Assembly: GCA_035555315.1 (NCBI GenBank)
Contig: DATMGU010000114.1
Location: 45,971-109,970, forward strand
Length of the DNA stretch: 64,000 nucleotides
Reading direction: 5' to 3'
DNA from: DATMGU01 sp035555315
Lineage (GTDB): Bacteria > Pseudomonadota > Alphaproteobacteria > ATCC43930 > CGMCC-115725
Below the pieces are notes generated by a model. It worked only from the letters and a program-made list of their open reading frames with translations, did no database searches and was not told where the DNA came from. This document shows positions 1 through 8,551 of this stretch, piece by piece (the stretch's first letter is position 1; each line of letters begins with the position of its first letter). The position numbers were made by a program, and so were the translations under genes.

Positions 1-1
1 C

Positions 2-1099
2 GACTATCACGCCAAGGCGGCGGGCAATTGCTACGTCGATCATAGCTTCCACCTGATCATAACCGACCCGACCGAGCAGCTGCTGGGCCAGGACCTGCCG
101 GCGTTGGTCAAGGACGGCTATACCTCGTTCAAGATCTTCATGACCTATGACGACATGAAGCTGAACGACCGGCAGATGCTGGAGGTGATGGACGTCGCCC
201 GGCGCGAGGGGGCCTTGGTCATGGTCCATGCCGAGAATTACGACGCCATCAAATTCATGACCGAGCGGCTGGAGGCAGGCGGCCATACAGCGCCGCGCTT
301 CCATGCGAGTTCGCGGCCGATCGTGGTCGAGCGCGAGGCGACGCATCGGGCGATCAGCCTGGCGGAGCTGGTCGATGTGCCGATCATGATCGTGCATGTC
401 TCGGGGGCGGACAGCATGGAACAGATCCGCTGGGCGCAGAACCGCGGTCTCAAGGTCTATGGCGAGACCTGTCCGCAATACCTGGTGCTGACCGAGCAGG
501 ATCTGGAAGGCCTCAACATGGAGGGCGCCAAATATGTCTGCAGCCCGCCGCCGCGCGATAAGGCGAGCCAGGCAGCCTGTTGGGCCGGCCTGCAGCAGGG
601 CGTGTTCCAGGTGTTCTCCTCCGACCACTGCCCGTTCCGTTATGACGATCCGATGGGCAAGCTGAAACCGACCGCGCGCACCTCGTTCCGCTGGGTGCCG
701 AACGGCATTCCGGGGGTCGAAACCCGCCTGCCGATCCTGTTCTCCGAGGGGGTGTCGAAGGGGCGGATCGACATCAACCGCTTCGTCGCCCTATCGGCCA
801 CCAACCATGCCCGGATGTATGGGCTATACCCGCGCAAGGGCACCATCGCGGTCGGCTCCGACGCGGATATCGTGCTCTGGGACCCCACGCGCCAAGTGAC
901 GATCAGCCAGTCGCTGCTGCATCACGGCGCCGACTACACGCCCTATGAGGGGATCGCCGTGACCGGTTGGCCGGTTACCACGATCCTGCGTGGCAAGGTC
1001 ATCGTCGAGAATGGCAGCCTGACCGGCGAACAGGGCTACGGCACCTATCTGCCGCGCGCATTGTCCGACTACGTGAAGCCGAGCGGGACGTCGGCGTAG
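2..1099 (+). CDS. dihydropyrimidinase / D-hydantoinase, 5'-truncated
   Basis: The frame is open from base 2, so the gene begins before the window; 365 residues are visible of a family usually 460-485 long. It is a cyclic-amidase of the amidohydrolase superfamily that opens dihydropyrimidine or hydantoin rings, probably cytosolic. The visible part has the metal-bridging lysine in the SFKIFMTY motif (about bases 125-148), metal-ligand histidines in MVHAEN and IVHVSG, and the metal aspartate in SSDHCPF. The N-terminal HxH pair lies outside the window. The gene ends 34 bp before the convergently transcribed MFS gene. Family assignment is secure; dihydrouracil versus hydantoin preference cannot be read from the sequence. 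The purine catabolic cluster lies 44 kb away, so a functional link is not implied. Confidence 0.9.
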   Translation, partial: DYHAKAAGNCYVDHSFHLIITDPTEQLLGQDLPALVKDGYTSFKIFMTYDDMKLNDRQMLEVMDVARREGALVMVHAENYDAIKFMTERLEAGGHTAPRFHASSRPIVVEREATHRAISLAELVDVPIMIVHVSGADSMEQIRWAQNRGLKVYGETCPQYLVLTEQDLEGLNMEGAKYVCSPPPRDKASQAACWAGLQQGVFQVFSSDHCPFRYDDPMGKLKPTARTSFRWVPNGIPGVETRLPILFSEGVSKGRIDINRFVALSATNHARMYGLYPRKGTIAVGSDADIVLWDPTRQVTISQSLLHHGADYTPYEGIAVTGWPVTTILRGKVIVENGSLTGEQGYGTYLPRALSDYVKPSGTSA

Positions 1100-1132
1100 A
1101 CGTTACGCCTCGGGTGAATGCCGGCGGACGCC

Positions 1133-2602
1133 TCAGCGTCCAGCGCCGTGCCCGCTGACCTCGGCACCATCGCGGGCGCCGAGCCGCACGAAGCCGGTGG
1201 TCGATGCCAATGTCACCAGGGCGACCAGCACGAAGACGATGTCGAACCCGGCCAGCGTGACCGATCCGCCGGGGCCGGTCACCATCCCCAGCAGGGCGGC
1301 GGAGATGGCGATGCCGAAACCCATCGAGAGTTGCTGGGCGACGCCGCCGAGGCTGGTCGCGGCGCTCATCCGACGCGCGGGGATCTCGGCATAGCTCAGG
1401 GCATTGATGCCGATGAATTGGGTCGAGCGAATCACCCCGAACACCAGCACATAGATCACCACCACCCAATGCGGCGTATCGGCCCCGACCAGTGCCAGTC
1501 CGGCGATCGCCAGAGCACCGATGACCGCGTTGCCGATCAGAAGGCGGCGGAAACCGAAGGTCCGCAGCAACCGGCTCGCCATGGTGCGCATCACCAGGGC
1601 ACCGACGCTCATCATGAAGGTCAGCAACCCGGAACGCAGGGGGCTGAGACCGAAACCGAGTTGGAACAGCAGGGGCAGCAGAAACGGCACCGCGTTGAGG
1701 CCGATGCGGCAGACGCCGCCCGCGCCGACGCCGATGCGAAAGCTCCTGATCTGAAACAAGGATAGATCCAGCGCCGGGCTGAGGCAGCGCCGGGCATGCC
1801 AGCGATAGACCAGCAGGATGGCGAATGCCGTGGCGAAGAGGGCGCCTTCGCCGATTATCGCGCCCGCTCCGGTGTCGCCGACCGGGCGTACCAGGCTTTC
1901 GATCGCGAATTGCAGCAAGGCGAGACCGGTGCCGAGGATACCGAAGCCGATGAAATCGAAGCGCGACGGCGACGGCTCCCGCACCTGGTCGATGAACCGG
2001 AGCGCCAACGCCATGCCGATCGCGCCGATCGGGATGTTGACGTAGAAGATCCAACGCCACGAGGCATAGGTCGTGAGCAGACCGCCGATCACTGGGCCAA
2101 GCGTCGGACCGATCAATGCCGGGATGGTCATGTAGGTCATCGCCGTGATCAGCCCTTCCTTCGGAAAGGAGCGGAACAGGATCAGTCGGCCGACCGGCGT
2201 CATCATGGCGCCGCCGAAGCCTTGCAGGACCCGGGTCGCGACCAGCATCGGCAGGCTGGTCGCGACGCCGCACAGGGCCGATCCCACGGTGAAGATGCCG
2301 ATGGCGGCACAGAACATCGTCCTTGTGCCGAACCGGTCGGCGATCCAGCCGCTGATCGGGATGAAGACGGCGAGGCTCAGCAGATAGCTGGTGATCGCCA
2401 GATTGAGCCGCAGCGGGTTCTCATCCAGGCTGCGCGCCATTTCCGGGATCGAGGTCGTGATGATCGTGGAATCCAATTGCTCCATGAAGAACGCGACCGC
2501 GATGACCATCGGGATCAGCAGGCGCAGTTTTGGATCGGTCGTGGCGCGGTAGTTCGGTGGAGACTCACTCACGGCCGCCGCGCCCGGCTCGGAATAACTC
2601 AT
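1133..2602 (-). CDS. MFS drug:H+ antiporter, DHA2 (EmrB/QacA) type
   Basis: This 489-residue protein is an inner-membrane major facilitator with many hydrophobic segments along its length, the number expected for the 14-helix DHA2 group. The N-terminal part reads FFMEQLDSTIITTSIPEMARSL, the usual first-helix motif D-x-T-I of multidrug exporters. Motif A-like GWIADRFGTRTMF follows helix 2, and motif C-like GPTLGPVIGG lies in helix 5. It should expel hydrophobic or organic-anion compounds using the proton gradient. Start is the ATG at 2602 (MSYSEPG), with only a weak ribosome binding site. It is a single gene with no membrane-fusion partner or TetR regulator next to it, so the substrate is unknown. 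Confidence 0.9.
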   Translation of the reverse strand: MSYSEPGAAAVSESPPNYRATTDPKLRLLIPMVIAVAFFMEQLDSTIITTSIPEMARSLDENPLRLNLAITSYLLSLAVFIPISGWIADRFGTRTMFCAAIGIFTVGSALCGVATSLPMLVATRVLQGFGGAMMTPVGRLILFRSFPKEGLITAMTYMTIPALIGPTLGPVIGGLLTTYASWRWIFYVNIPIGAIGMALALRFIDQVREPSPSRFDFIGFGILGTGLALLQFAIESLVRPVGDTGAGAIIGEGALFATAFAILLVYRWHARRCLSPALDLSLFQIRSFRIGVGAGGVCRIGLNAVPFLLPLLFQLGFGLSPLRSGLLTFMMSVGALVMRTMASRLLRTFGFRRLLIGNAVIGALAIAGLALVGADTPHWVVVIYVLVFGVIRSTQFIGINALSYAEIPARRMSAATSLGGVAQQLSMGFGIAISAALLGMVTGPGGSVTLAGFDIVFVLVALVTLASTTGFVRLGARDGAEVSGHGAGR

Positions 2603-2850
2603 CGGTCAGTGCCCGATAGACTGTTCATCACCAAAATACAGACCTAGTTCCATGGCGAATCGGCATCGAGATCAGCACGAACGATGCCAGTATCGCCATC
2701 CGCCGATCTGCTGTCTGGCGGAATGTCTCCGGTAACCCCCACGTTACGCAGGGAGCGCCGACTTGCCTCAGGGGCAGAAAATTTCGTAGATTGACATCGG
2801 TCATCCCGATGAAAACCACCGGGTATCCGCAGTTTTGCAAGGGCAGGATC

Positions 2851-3183
2851 ATGGCGTTGCGTCGATCGGACCTTTCACGGCGGAATTTGCTGGCGCTCGC
2901 CGGTGGCGTGGCGCCCATCGCCTTCGCCGGTTTGGCCGGGCGTTCCGCCTCCGCCCTGACTTTGGAAAAAATGCCGGCACCGATGGCCAAGGCCTATATC
3001 GGCCATTGCCAAGTGGATCAGTTTCACGCGGTCTCCGTCGATGACGCGATCGGCAAGTTGAAGGCCGCGGGGATCGTGTTCGACGAGCAGGCCGTGCGCA
3101 GTTCGCTGGTCTGCCCGCTTTGCGGCTGCTCCATCGTCGGCACGGCTGAGTTTTCGCCGGCTGCTCCGCCGGCCAAACCCTAG
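2851..3183 (+). CDS. small Tat-exported protein with a CPLCGC motif
   Basis: I do not recognise this 110-residue family. The chosen start is the ATG at 2851, preceded by a purine-rich AGGGCAGG; an earlier in-frame start at 2791 would bury the signal. The N-terminus carries a twin-arginine signal, LSRRNLLALAGG, then a hydrophobic stretch ending near SASA, so the mature protein would be exported folded. The mature part is about 80 residues and ends with a cysteine cluster CPLCGC (C-x2-C-x-C) close to the C-terminus, plus an earlier GHC. This pattern suggests binding of a metal or cofactor before export, consistent with Tat use, but that is inference. The next gene, 48 bp downstream on the same strand, is also exported. 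Confidence 0.6.
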   Translation: MALRRSDLSRRNLLALAGGVAPIAFAGLAGRSASALTLEKMPAPMAKAYIGHCQVDQFHAVSVDDAIGKLKAAGIVFDEQAVRSSLVCPLCGCSIVGTAEFSPAAPPAKP

Positions 3184-3231
3184 ACTCGGCGTTACGGTAT
3201 CCGGCGATTTCGTCGGAGGGTCCATCCCATC

Positions 3232-3918
3232 ATGCGTTGGCTCATTCCACTCGCGGCCATGTCACTCATATTCGTCGCGACGGTGCCGTCAGCAGCCGAA
3301 GCGGCGGTTCATAAATATCAGCGGATGGTGATCGCTCCCGGCATCTATGGCTTGCGGCCCGGCGGATCGTCCGATGCCGAGGCATTTTGCCTGGACGAAG
3401 CGCTGGCGGCACCGATACCCGGTGTGGCGTTGTCCCGAGTGGAGGCGGAGGCGTTGGATGCCACGGTCACCGTGGCGGACGCGTCGCCGATCACCCTGCA
3501 ATCCGCCATCGACCGTCACATCATCGCCGTCGAAGGGCTGGGCGGGCTGGATTTCGCCCATATCCGCCTGAAAAACCTCTTGCCCGACCGGGCGGTGAAG
3601 GTCGAGGTCAAGGCGGCCAGCGTCCTGGCGGAAAACGACGACTATCCGATGGCGGATGCGCGAAAATTCACCCCCGCCTTGCGCGACATCGTGCGGCCCC
3701 AGCTTGCCCGGAGGGAGGAGGAGGCGGACGAGCATAAGGTGGTGCAGCAGCGGGTATGGACGGCGTTCAACGCGCAGACAGACGCGGCCTTCGCCGAAGC
3801 GGACTGGCTGATCACCGCCGGGCCGATGCCACCCCGTACCGCCTGGCGATCGACCGATCTGGACAGATGCCCAAGGAGCAGCACCGTGATCGTTCTCTGT
3901 TATGAGGATAAGAGGTAG
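3232..3918 (+). CDS. exported hypothetical protein
   Basis: A 228-residue protein that I cannot place in a family. It starts with a clear Sec signal peptide (MRWLIPLAAMSLIFVATVPSA, probable cleavage after AEA near residue 24). The mature part is soluble and contains few cysteines (FCLDEA, DRCPRS, VLCYED). A GGAGGG ribosome binding site precedes the ATG. It follows the small Tat-signal gene by 48 bp and may share its transcript, so both could work in the periplasm. The gene ends 40 bp from the convergent M48 protease gene. Confidence 0.6.
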   Translation: MRWLIPLAAMSLIFVATVPSAAEAAVHKYQRMVIAPGIYGLRPGGSSDAEAFCLDEALAAPIPGVALSRVEAEALDATVTVADASPITLQSAIDRHIIAVEGLGGLDFAHIRLKNLLPDRAVKVEVKAASVLAENDDYPMADARKFTPALRDIVRPQLARREEEADEHKVVQQRVWTAFNAQTDAAFAEADWLITAGPMPPRTAWRSTDLDRCPRSSTVIVLCYEDKR

Positions 3919-3958
3919 AGGGGGACTGTTTTTGGAAGCCGACGGCTTGTGAGCCCGG

Positions 3959-5356
3959 TCACGAGCGGTTCCGCGTCGCTTTCGCGTCTCGGCTGATGTC
4001 GTCGGCGCGCAGCCATCCTGGCGAGCCGCGCGGCAGCAACTGAGTGGCGCGGCTGGCTTGTTGGATGGCGGTGCGGATGTCACCCGCCAAAACGGCCTCC
4101 TCAGCGAGCGCCAGGGCGGCGTTGCCGATATCGTTGTCGCGGCCTTGGGCGATCGCCAGGAAATGCCAGGCGTCCGAATTGTCGGGATCGGTCCGCACCG
4201 CGTCTTTCAGAGCGGCGATGGCCGGCTTCACCAGGCTCGGATCGTTCATTTCCAATTGCACCTGGGCCAGCGAAACGCGGATCAACGAGGCTTGCGGCGC
4301 CAGCTTCGCCGCCGTCTGGTAGGGCAGCAGCGCCTCTTTGACCTTGCCGTTCTCGAACAGCATCTGGCCCTTCAGCTCGTTGAAATACGGGTCGTCAGGG
4401 TGGTCCTTCAGCAGCCCGTTGATTTCCTCGAGCGCCTTGGGCAGGTCGGGCTTGCGGTAATAGGCGATCGCCCGGGCGTAATGCGCCGGCAGGCTCTGAT
4501 CGGTCAGGGGATAGCGCTTCATTACATCGGCTATCGGGGCAAGGAAGCCGACCAGTTTCGCCACCATGCGGTGATGCATCATCACGAGTTCGGGCGAATC
4601 CTGGGATTTGGAAGCCGGCGATTTCTCGACATGGGCGCGCACCGTGTCGACGCGTTCGGTGGTCAGCGGATGGGTCCGCAGATAGGGATCCTGCCGGGCG
4701 GGCAGCAGCACTTCCTGCTTTTCCAGCACCTGAAAGAACTCCAGCAGCCCGCGCGACGACTGATTGGTCTCGTCGAGGAACGTCATGCCGGCCTGATCCG
4801 CTCGTGCCTCCTGGCCGACGGAATAGGCCAGCAGCGAGCGGAGCGCCATGCTTTGCGTGCCGAGTACCGCGGCGCTGGCGACCGCGCCACTGCGCGACAG
4901 TACCGCTCCGGCGGTGCCCAGCACATAGCCGATGATGCTCTGCGTCGTCGCGTTCTCCAGCGCTTCCTGGCTGCGCGCCAGATGGCCGCCGGCGATATGA
5001 CCGGTCTCGTGCGCGATCACGCCGATCACCTGGTTGGGCGACTGGCTGCGGGTCAGCAGCCCTGTGTTGATGAACAGCCGTTGTCCCCCGGCGACGAAGG
5101 CGTTGATCTGCGACGAATTCACCAAGTTGATCTGGATGAAACTGGCATCCAGCCCGGCGGCGCGCCATAGGGGCGTTGCGAAGGTCCGGATCGTGCTTTC
5201 GATCTCGGCGTCGCGGATCAGCCCGACGCCGGTACCGACGCCGCCACTATCCTGGGCGGCTGCCGGACGCGGCGAAGCCGGGGAGGCGATCAGAACAGTC
5301 GCGACCAAACCGGCGCACAGCACCTGGCGGAAGGGGCTTCTCAACAACAGCGGCAT
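3959..5356 (-). CDS. M48 family periplasmic metalloprotease with TPRs (BepA/YfgC-like)
   Basis: Zinc endopeptidase of 465 residues, probably periplasmic. A signal sequence (residues 1-35, ending PAAAQ) is followed by an M48 domain with HETGH at 116-120 and the third-ligand glutamate in the later GQEARADQAG motif. The C-terminal half has TPR-like repeats (LPAHYARAIAYYRKPDLPKAL onward). This is the layout of BepA/YfgC, which handles misfolded outer-membrane proteins. The frame stays open to 5710, but that extension is only the antisense-free shadow of the upstream gene's end; the ATG at 5356 is chosen because it opens the signal peptide. It lies 16 bp after the TPR/ATP-grasp gene on the same strand, so the two form an operon. 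Confidence 0.85.
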   Translation of the reverse strand: MPLLLRSPFRQVLCAGLVATVLIASPASPRPAAAQDSGGVGTGVGLIRDAEIESTIRTFATPLWRAAGLDASFIQINLVNSSQINAFVAGGQRLFINTGLLTRSQSPNQVIGVIAHETGHIAGGHLARSQEALENATTQSIIGYVLGTAGAVLSRSGAVASAAVLGTQSMALRSLLAYSVGQEARADQAGMTFLDETNQSSRGLLEFFQVLEKQEVLLPARQDPYLRTHPLTTERVDTVRAHVEKSPASKSQDSPELVMMHHRMVAKLVGFLAPIADVMKRYPLTDQSLPAHYARAIAYYRKPDLPKALEEINGLLKDHPDDPYFNELKGQMLFENGKVKEALLPYQTAAKLAPQASLIRVSLAQVQLEMNDPSLVKPAIAALKDAVRTDPDNSDAWHFLAIAQGRDNDIGNAALALAEEAVLAGDIRTAIQQASRATQLLPRGSPGWLRADDISRDAKATRNRS

Positions 5357-5372
5357 CCTCTCGATCCGACCC

Positions 5373-6887
5373 TCATAGTTGAGCCTCCGGCCGAGCGCCG
5401 TCAATCGATCCAGACCCCGCCGATCCGACCTGCAAGCCGGTCGCGGCGATCCTTGCCCGCAGCATGGCCTCGAACGCCTCGAAAATCTTCGGCACGTGTT
5501 CGTGCTTGTAAGGAAACTGCTCGATCGGGTCATCCAGATGGACGGCCATGGTGGCGTTGGCTTCGAACACCAGCACGCGGCCATCGGCCAGCAGCCCGAA
5601 ATCGATGCCGCAGAAATCCAAATCCAGGCGTCGACCGATCGCCTCGATCGCCCGCATCGCCCGTGGGCCAAGGACTCCGGCGGGATCATCGAAAAACCGC
5701 CGCTCCTCATCCCGCTTCCAGGGCTCGGACAGCATGTCGGCGGAAAAATAATGCACCAGCCAATGCCGCGAGATCGCCAAATGGTAGGCGAAGGGTCGTC
5801 GATCGATGAAGATCATCCGGTACTTCCGGTAAAAACCATCGGCCGAGCGGTAGTCGTGATAAGCGGTGATGTAGCATGCCCCGGCATCCGTCACGGCCAA
5901 GGATCGGTCCAGCGTTTCCGGCGCGTCGATCCTGACGATATCGGCGCCCCCATGCGCGCCGACCGGGCGGACCAGGATGGGCAACGGGAGGGAGGCTTCG
6001 GCGAGTATCGCCGGTGTGATGGCGCCTGTCCGGCGGATGACCGGCGGCACCACGACATCCCCGATCCCGGTCAGCAGGTCCGGCATCAGGTGCCGCTGCG
6101 TGCGAACGATGCTCGCCGGCCGGTTCACCACCGGACGGCTGCGTTCCACGACGAAAGGGGCCGCGACGAAATGGGCGGCGTGCTCCAGCGCCGTATCGGC
6201 CATGTCGGCATCGCCGATGGCGTTGAACACCAGATCATGGTCCGGCAGAGTCTCCGCCTGCTCCGCCGTCGCGTACTCGATGAACCATTTCAGGCGGGTG
6301 GTGGTCGCCGGCGGGAACAGCGCCTCGATCGGCACGTTGCCGGCGCCGGAGGTCGACAGGATCAGCACACGGCGCGCCGGGCCGGGAGCGGTGGAATCCG
6401 GCGTGGTGGCGGGTTCGATGAACAGGCATTGCGTGCGGAACGCGCGATCGCGGTGCTCGCGCGCCTCCGCGCCCCGTCCCTCACTATCTAGGATCGCGGC
6501 CAGATTCTGATTGGCGGCCACGAAATCCGGGTCCAGAGCCAGGGTCAGACGATACCATTTCGCAGCCGGTTCGAGCTGGCCCGCCATGAAATAGGCGGTC
6601 GCCAGATTGTACAGCGCCACCGGCGATCGGGCCTCCAGCGCCATGGCGGCCATGTCCGTGGCCAGCGCCTCGGTCTGCCGGCCGGCGGCGCGGTAGGCCG
6701 CCGCTTGGGCGCGATAGGGGGCTGGATTCCGCGGATCGAGCAGGCTCGCCCGATCGAGCGCCGTCAGCGCCTCGCCCGATTCTCCCGCATCGGACAAAGC
6801 CGTGCCCAGCTCCAGCCATGCCGTCGCCGAGTTCGGCTCGGCCGCGACCAGATCGCGCCGTTCGGTGAGCGAGGTTTGCCGGACCAT
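5373..6887 (-). CDS. TPR protein with C-terminal ATP-grasp-like domain
   Basis: A 504-residue protein. Residues 1-140 hold TPR units (TAWLELGTALSDAGESGEAL, APYRAQAAAYRAAGR, VALYNLATAYFMAGQLEPAAKWYR). After a linker, the rest resembles ATP-grasp enzymes: PILVRPVGAHGG as a nucleotide-binding segment, then FCGIDFGLLADGRVLVFEANATM, the usual metal-binding D...E-x-N stretch. Such domains ligate a carboxylate to an amine, often on a peptide, but the substrate here is unknown. The ATG at 6887 is taken as start since the open frame upstream overlaps pcaB antisense. It is divergent from pcaB with 174 bp between and precedes the M48 protease gene by 16 bp. Confidence 0.75.
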   Translation of the reverse strand: MVRQTSLTERRDLVAAEPNSATAWLELGTALSDAGESGEALTALDRASLLDPRNPAPYRAQAAAYRAAGRQTEALATDMAAMALEARSPVALYNLATAYFMAGQLEPAAKWYRLTLALDPDFVAANQNLAAILDSEGRGAEAREHRDRAFRTQCLFIEPATTPDSTAPGPARRVLILSTSGAGNVPIEALFPPATTTRLKWFIEYATAEQAETLPDHDLVFNAIGDADMADTALEHAAHFVAAPFVVERSRPVVNRPASIVRTQRHLMPDLLTGIGDVVVPPVIRRTGAITPAILAEASLPLPILVRPVGAHGGADIVRIDAPETLDRSLAVTDAGACYITAYHDYRSADGFYRKYRMIFIDRRPFAYHLAISRHWLVHYFSADMLSEPWKRDEERRFFDDPAGVLGPRAMRAIEAIGRRLDLDFCGIDFGLLADGRVLVFEANATMAVHLDDPIEQFPYKHEHVPKIFEAFEAMLRARIAATGLQVGSAGSGSIDGARPEAQL

Positions 6888-7061
6888 GAGCGTCGTTGTA
6901 ACGCAGTATCGACGCCACGCGATATGGTTGACGATGACCCTGTGGTTACGCGCCCCGCCGATCGACTGAAGCCGCTGGACCGGCCCGCGCCGATCTGCGA
7001 AGGGATAGCCTGATCTCCCGCGGGCATCTCGACCCGTGGGCGTCTTCGGAAAGGCGATGGC

Positions 7062-8426
7062 ATGACCGTGAATCCGGCTGATTCGGCGATCTATGGTGGG
7101 CTGTTCGGAACCGACGAGATGCGGGCGCTCTTCGCCGATCGCCGTCGCCTGGGCTTCATGCTGGAGGCGGAGGTGGCGCTGGCGCGGGCGCAGGCGGCCT
7201 GCGGGGTGGTGCCGCTCAAGGCGGCGGAGCAGATCGCGGCGGCCGCGGATGCCGAACGGCTGGATCTCGCCGCGATCGCCCTGGGCACGACCAAGACCGG
7301 CCAGCCGGTCACCGCCTTGGTCGCCGCCCTCACCAAGGCCGCTGGTGCCGAGGCCGGGCGCTGGGTGCATTGGGGGGCCACGACCCAGGACATCGTCGAT
7401 ACGGCCCTGGTGCTCACCCTGCGCGAGGCGTTGACGCTGATCGAACGGGATCTCATCGGTCTGATCGATGCGTTGGCCACCCAGGCGGCACGGCACCGGG
7501 ATACGGTGATGGCCGGCCGGACCTTTCTGCAGCAAGCCTTGCCCATCACCTTTGGCTATAAATGCGCCGTCTGGCTGGCGCCGCTGCTGAACCATCTGGC
7601 GCGGCTCGACGAGTTGCGGCCACGGCTGCTGGTGGCGCAGATGGGCGGGGCCGTGGGCACGCTGGCGGCATTGGGCGCGTCCGGTCGCGCGGTGGCGGAA
7701 CGCTTCGCCGCCGACCTCGATCTCCATTGTCCGGATGCGCCGTGGCATACCGGCCGTGACGCGATCGCCGAGACAGGCTGCCTGCTGGGCATGCTGAGCG
7801 GCAGTCTCGCCAAGCTTGCCAACGACATCATCCTGATGGCCCAGACGGAGGTCGGCGAGGTGGCGGAGCCGGCGGGGGGTGGGCGCGGCGGCTCCAGCAC
7901 CATGCCGCATAAACGCAACCCGATCGGCGCCTGCCATGTGGTCGCCGCGGCGCGCGGCGCGCAGACGCTGGTTCCCCTCCTGCTCGGCGCCATGGAACAG
8001 GAGCATGAGCGGGCGGCGGGCGGCTGGCAGAGCGAAGCGTTGGCCCTGCCGCAGATTCTGACGCTGACGGCGGGTGCTTTGGCGCAGGGCCGCGCGCTGG
8101 CGGAAGGCTTCAGCGTCGACGCCGACCAGATGCGCCAGAATCTGGAGATCACCGGCGGCCTCATCATGGCGGAGCGGGTTGCCATGGTGTTGGCGACGCG
8201 GCTCGGCAAAAGCGAGGCCCATCATCTGGTCGAGCAGGCCTGTGCCGAGGCGGTCGGTTCCAATCGGCATCTGGCGGAGGTGCTGGCGGACGACGCGCGG
8301 CTTGCCGGGGTGTTCGATCGTCATGCGCTCGACCAGTTGGTCGATCCGGCCGGCTATCTGGGCGAGGCCGGCGCGGTGGCCGATCGGGTGGTGGCGCGCG
8401 CGCGCGCGGCGCTGGCGGCGCGATAA
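7062..8426 (+). CDS. pcaB: 3-carboxy-cis,cis-muconate cycloisomerase
   Basis: PcaB cyclises 3-carboxy-cis,cis-muconate to gamma-carboxymuconolactone, the second step of the protocatechuate branch of the beta-ketoadipate pathway, in the cytosol. The 454-residue protein belongs to the fumarase/aspartase superfamily: HWGATTQDIVDTA near residue 105 and the signature GGSSTMPHKRNPIGA near residue 280 with the catalytic serine loop. Length is normal. A GGAAAGG ribosome binding site precedes the ATG. It is first of the same-strand group pcaB-D-C-H-G, with a 125-bp gap before pcaD that contains a palindrome. Confidence 0.95.
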   Translation: MTVNPADSAIYGGLFGTDEMRALFADRRRLGFMLEAEVALARAQAACGVVPLKAAEQIAAAADAERLDLAAIALGTTKTGQPVTALVAALTKAAGAEAGRWVHWGATTQDIVDTALVLTLREALTLIERDLIGLIDALATQAARHRDTVMAGRTFLQQALPITFGYKCAVWLAPLLNHLARLDELRPRLLVAQMGGAVGTLAALGASGRAVAERFAADLDLHCPDAPWHTGRDAIAETGCLLGMLSGSLAKLANDIILMAQTEVGEVAEPAGGGRGGSSTMPHKRNPIGACHVVAAARGAQTLVPLLLGAMEQEHERAAGGWQSEALALPQILTLTAGALAQGRALAEGFSVDADQMRQNLEITGGLIMAERVAMVLATRLGKSEAHHLVEQACAEAVGSNRHLAEVLADDARLAGVFDRHALDQLVDPAGYLGEAGAVADRVVARARAALAAR

Positions 8427-8447
8427 TCGTGAGCTTTAATTGAGCGG

Positions 8448-8476
8448 GAGCGATTCCACTTCCGTGGAACTCGCTC
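8448..8476. repeat. palindromic hairpin between pcaB and pcaD
   Basis: The arms GAGCG-A-TTCCAC and GTGGAA-CT-CGCTC pair around a TTCC loop. No T-tract follows, so it is more like an intercistronic REP-type or mRNA-processing element than a factor-independent terminator. It sits inside the pca operon gap. Confidence 0.5.
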
Positions 8477-8551
8477 TAGGTTGGCTGGCACCCGTCCCGG
8501 GTCGGCGCTAAGCTGTCGTCATGGGACATAACAGAACCAGGAGGGGGCCGA

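Noticed and set aside
999..2273. 424-codon minus-strand frame over the MFS gene
   Set aside because: Arg/His/Asp-rich out-of-frame shadow of the transporter.
5357..5710. N-terminal extension of the M48 protease
   Set aside because: It overlaps the end of the TPR/ATP-grasp gene on the same strand and would hide the signal peptide.
6888..8324. N-terminal extension of the TPR/ATP-grasp protein (983 codons in all)
   Set aside because: The extension is antisense to pcaB and has no family features; the ATG at 6887 begins the TPR region.
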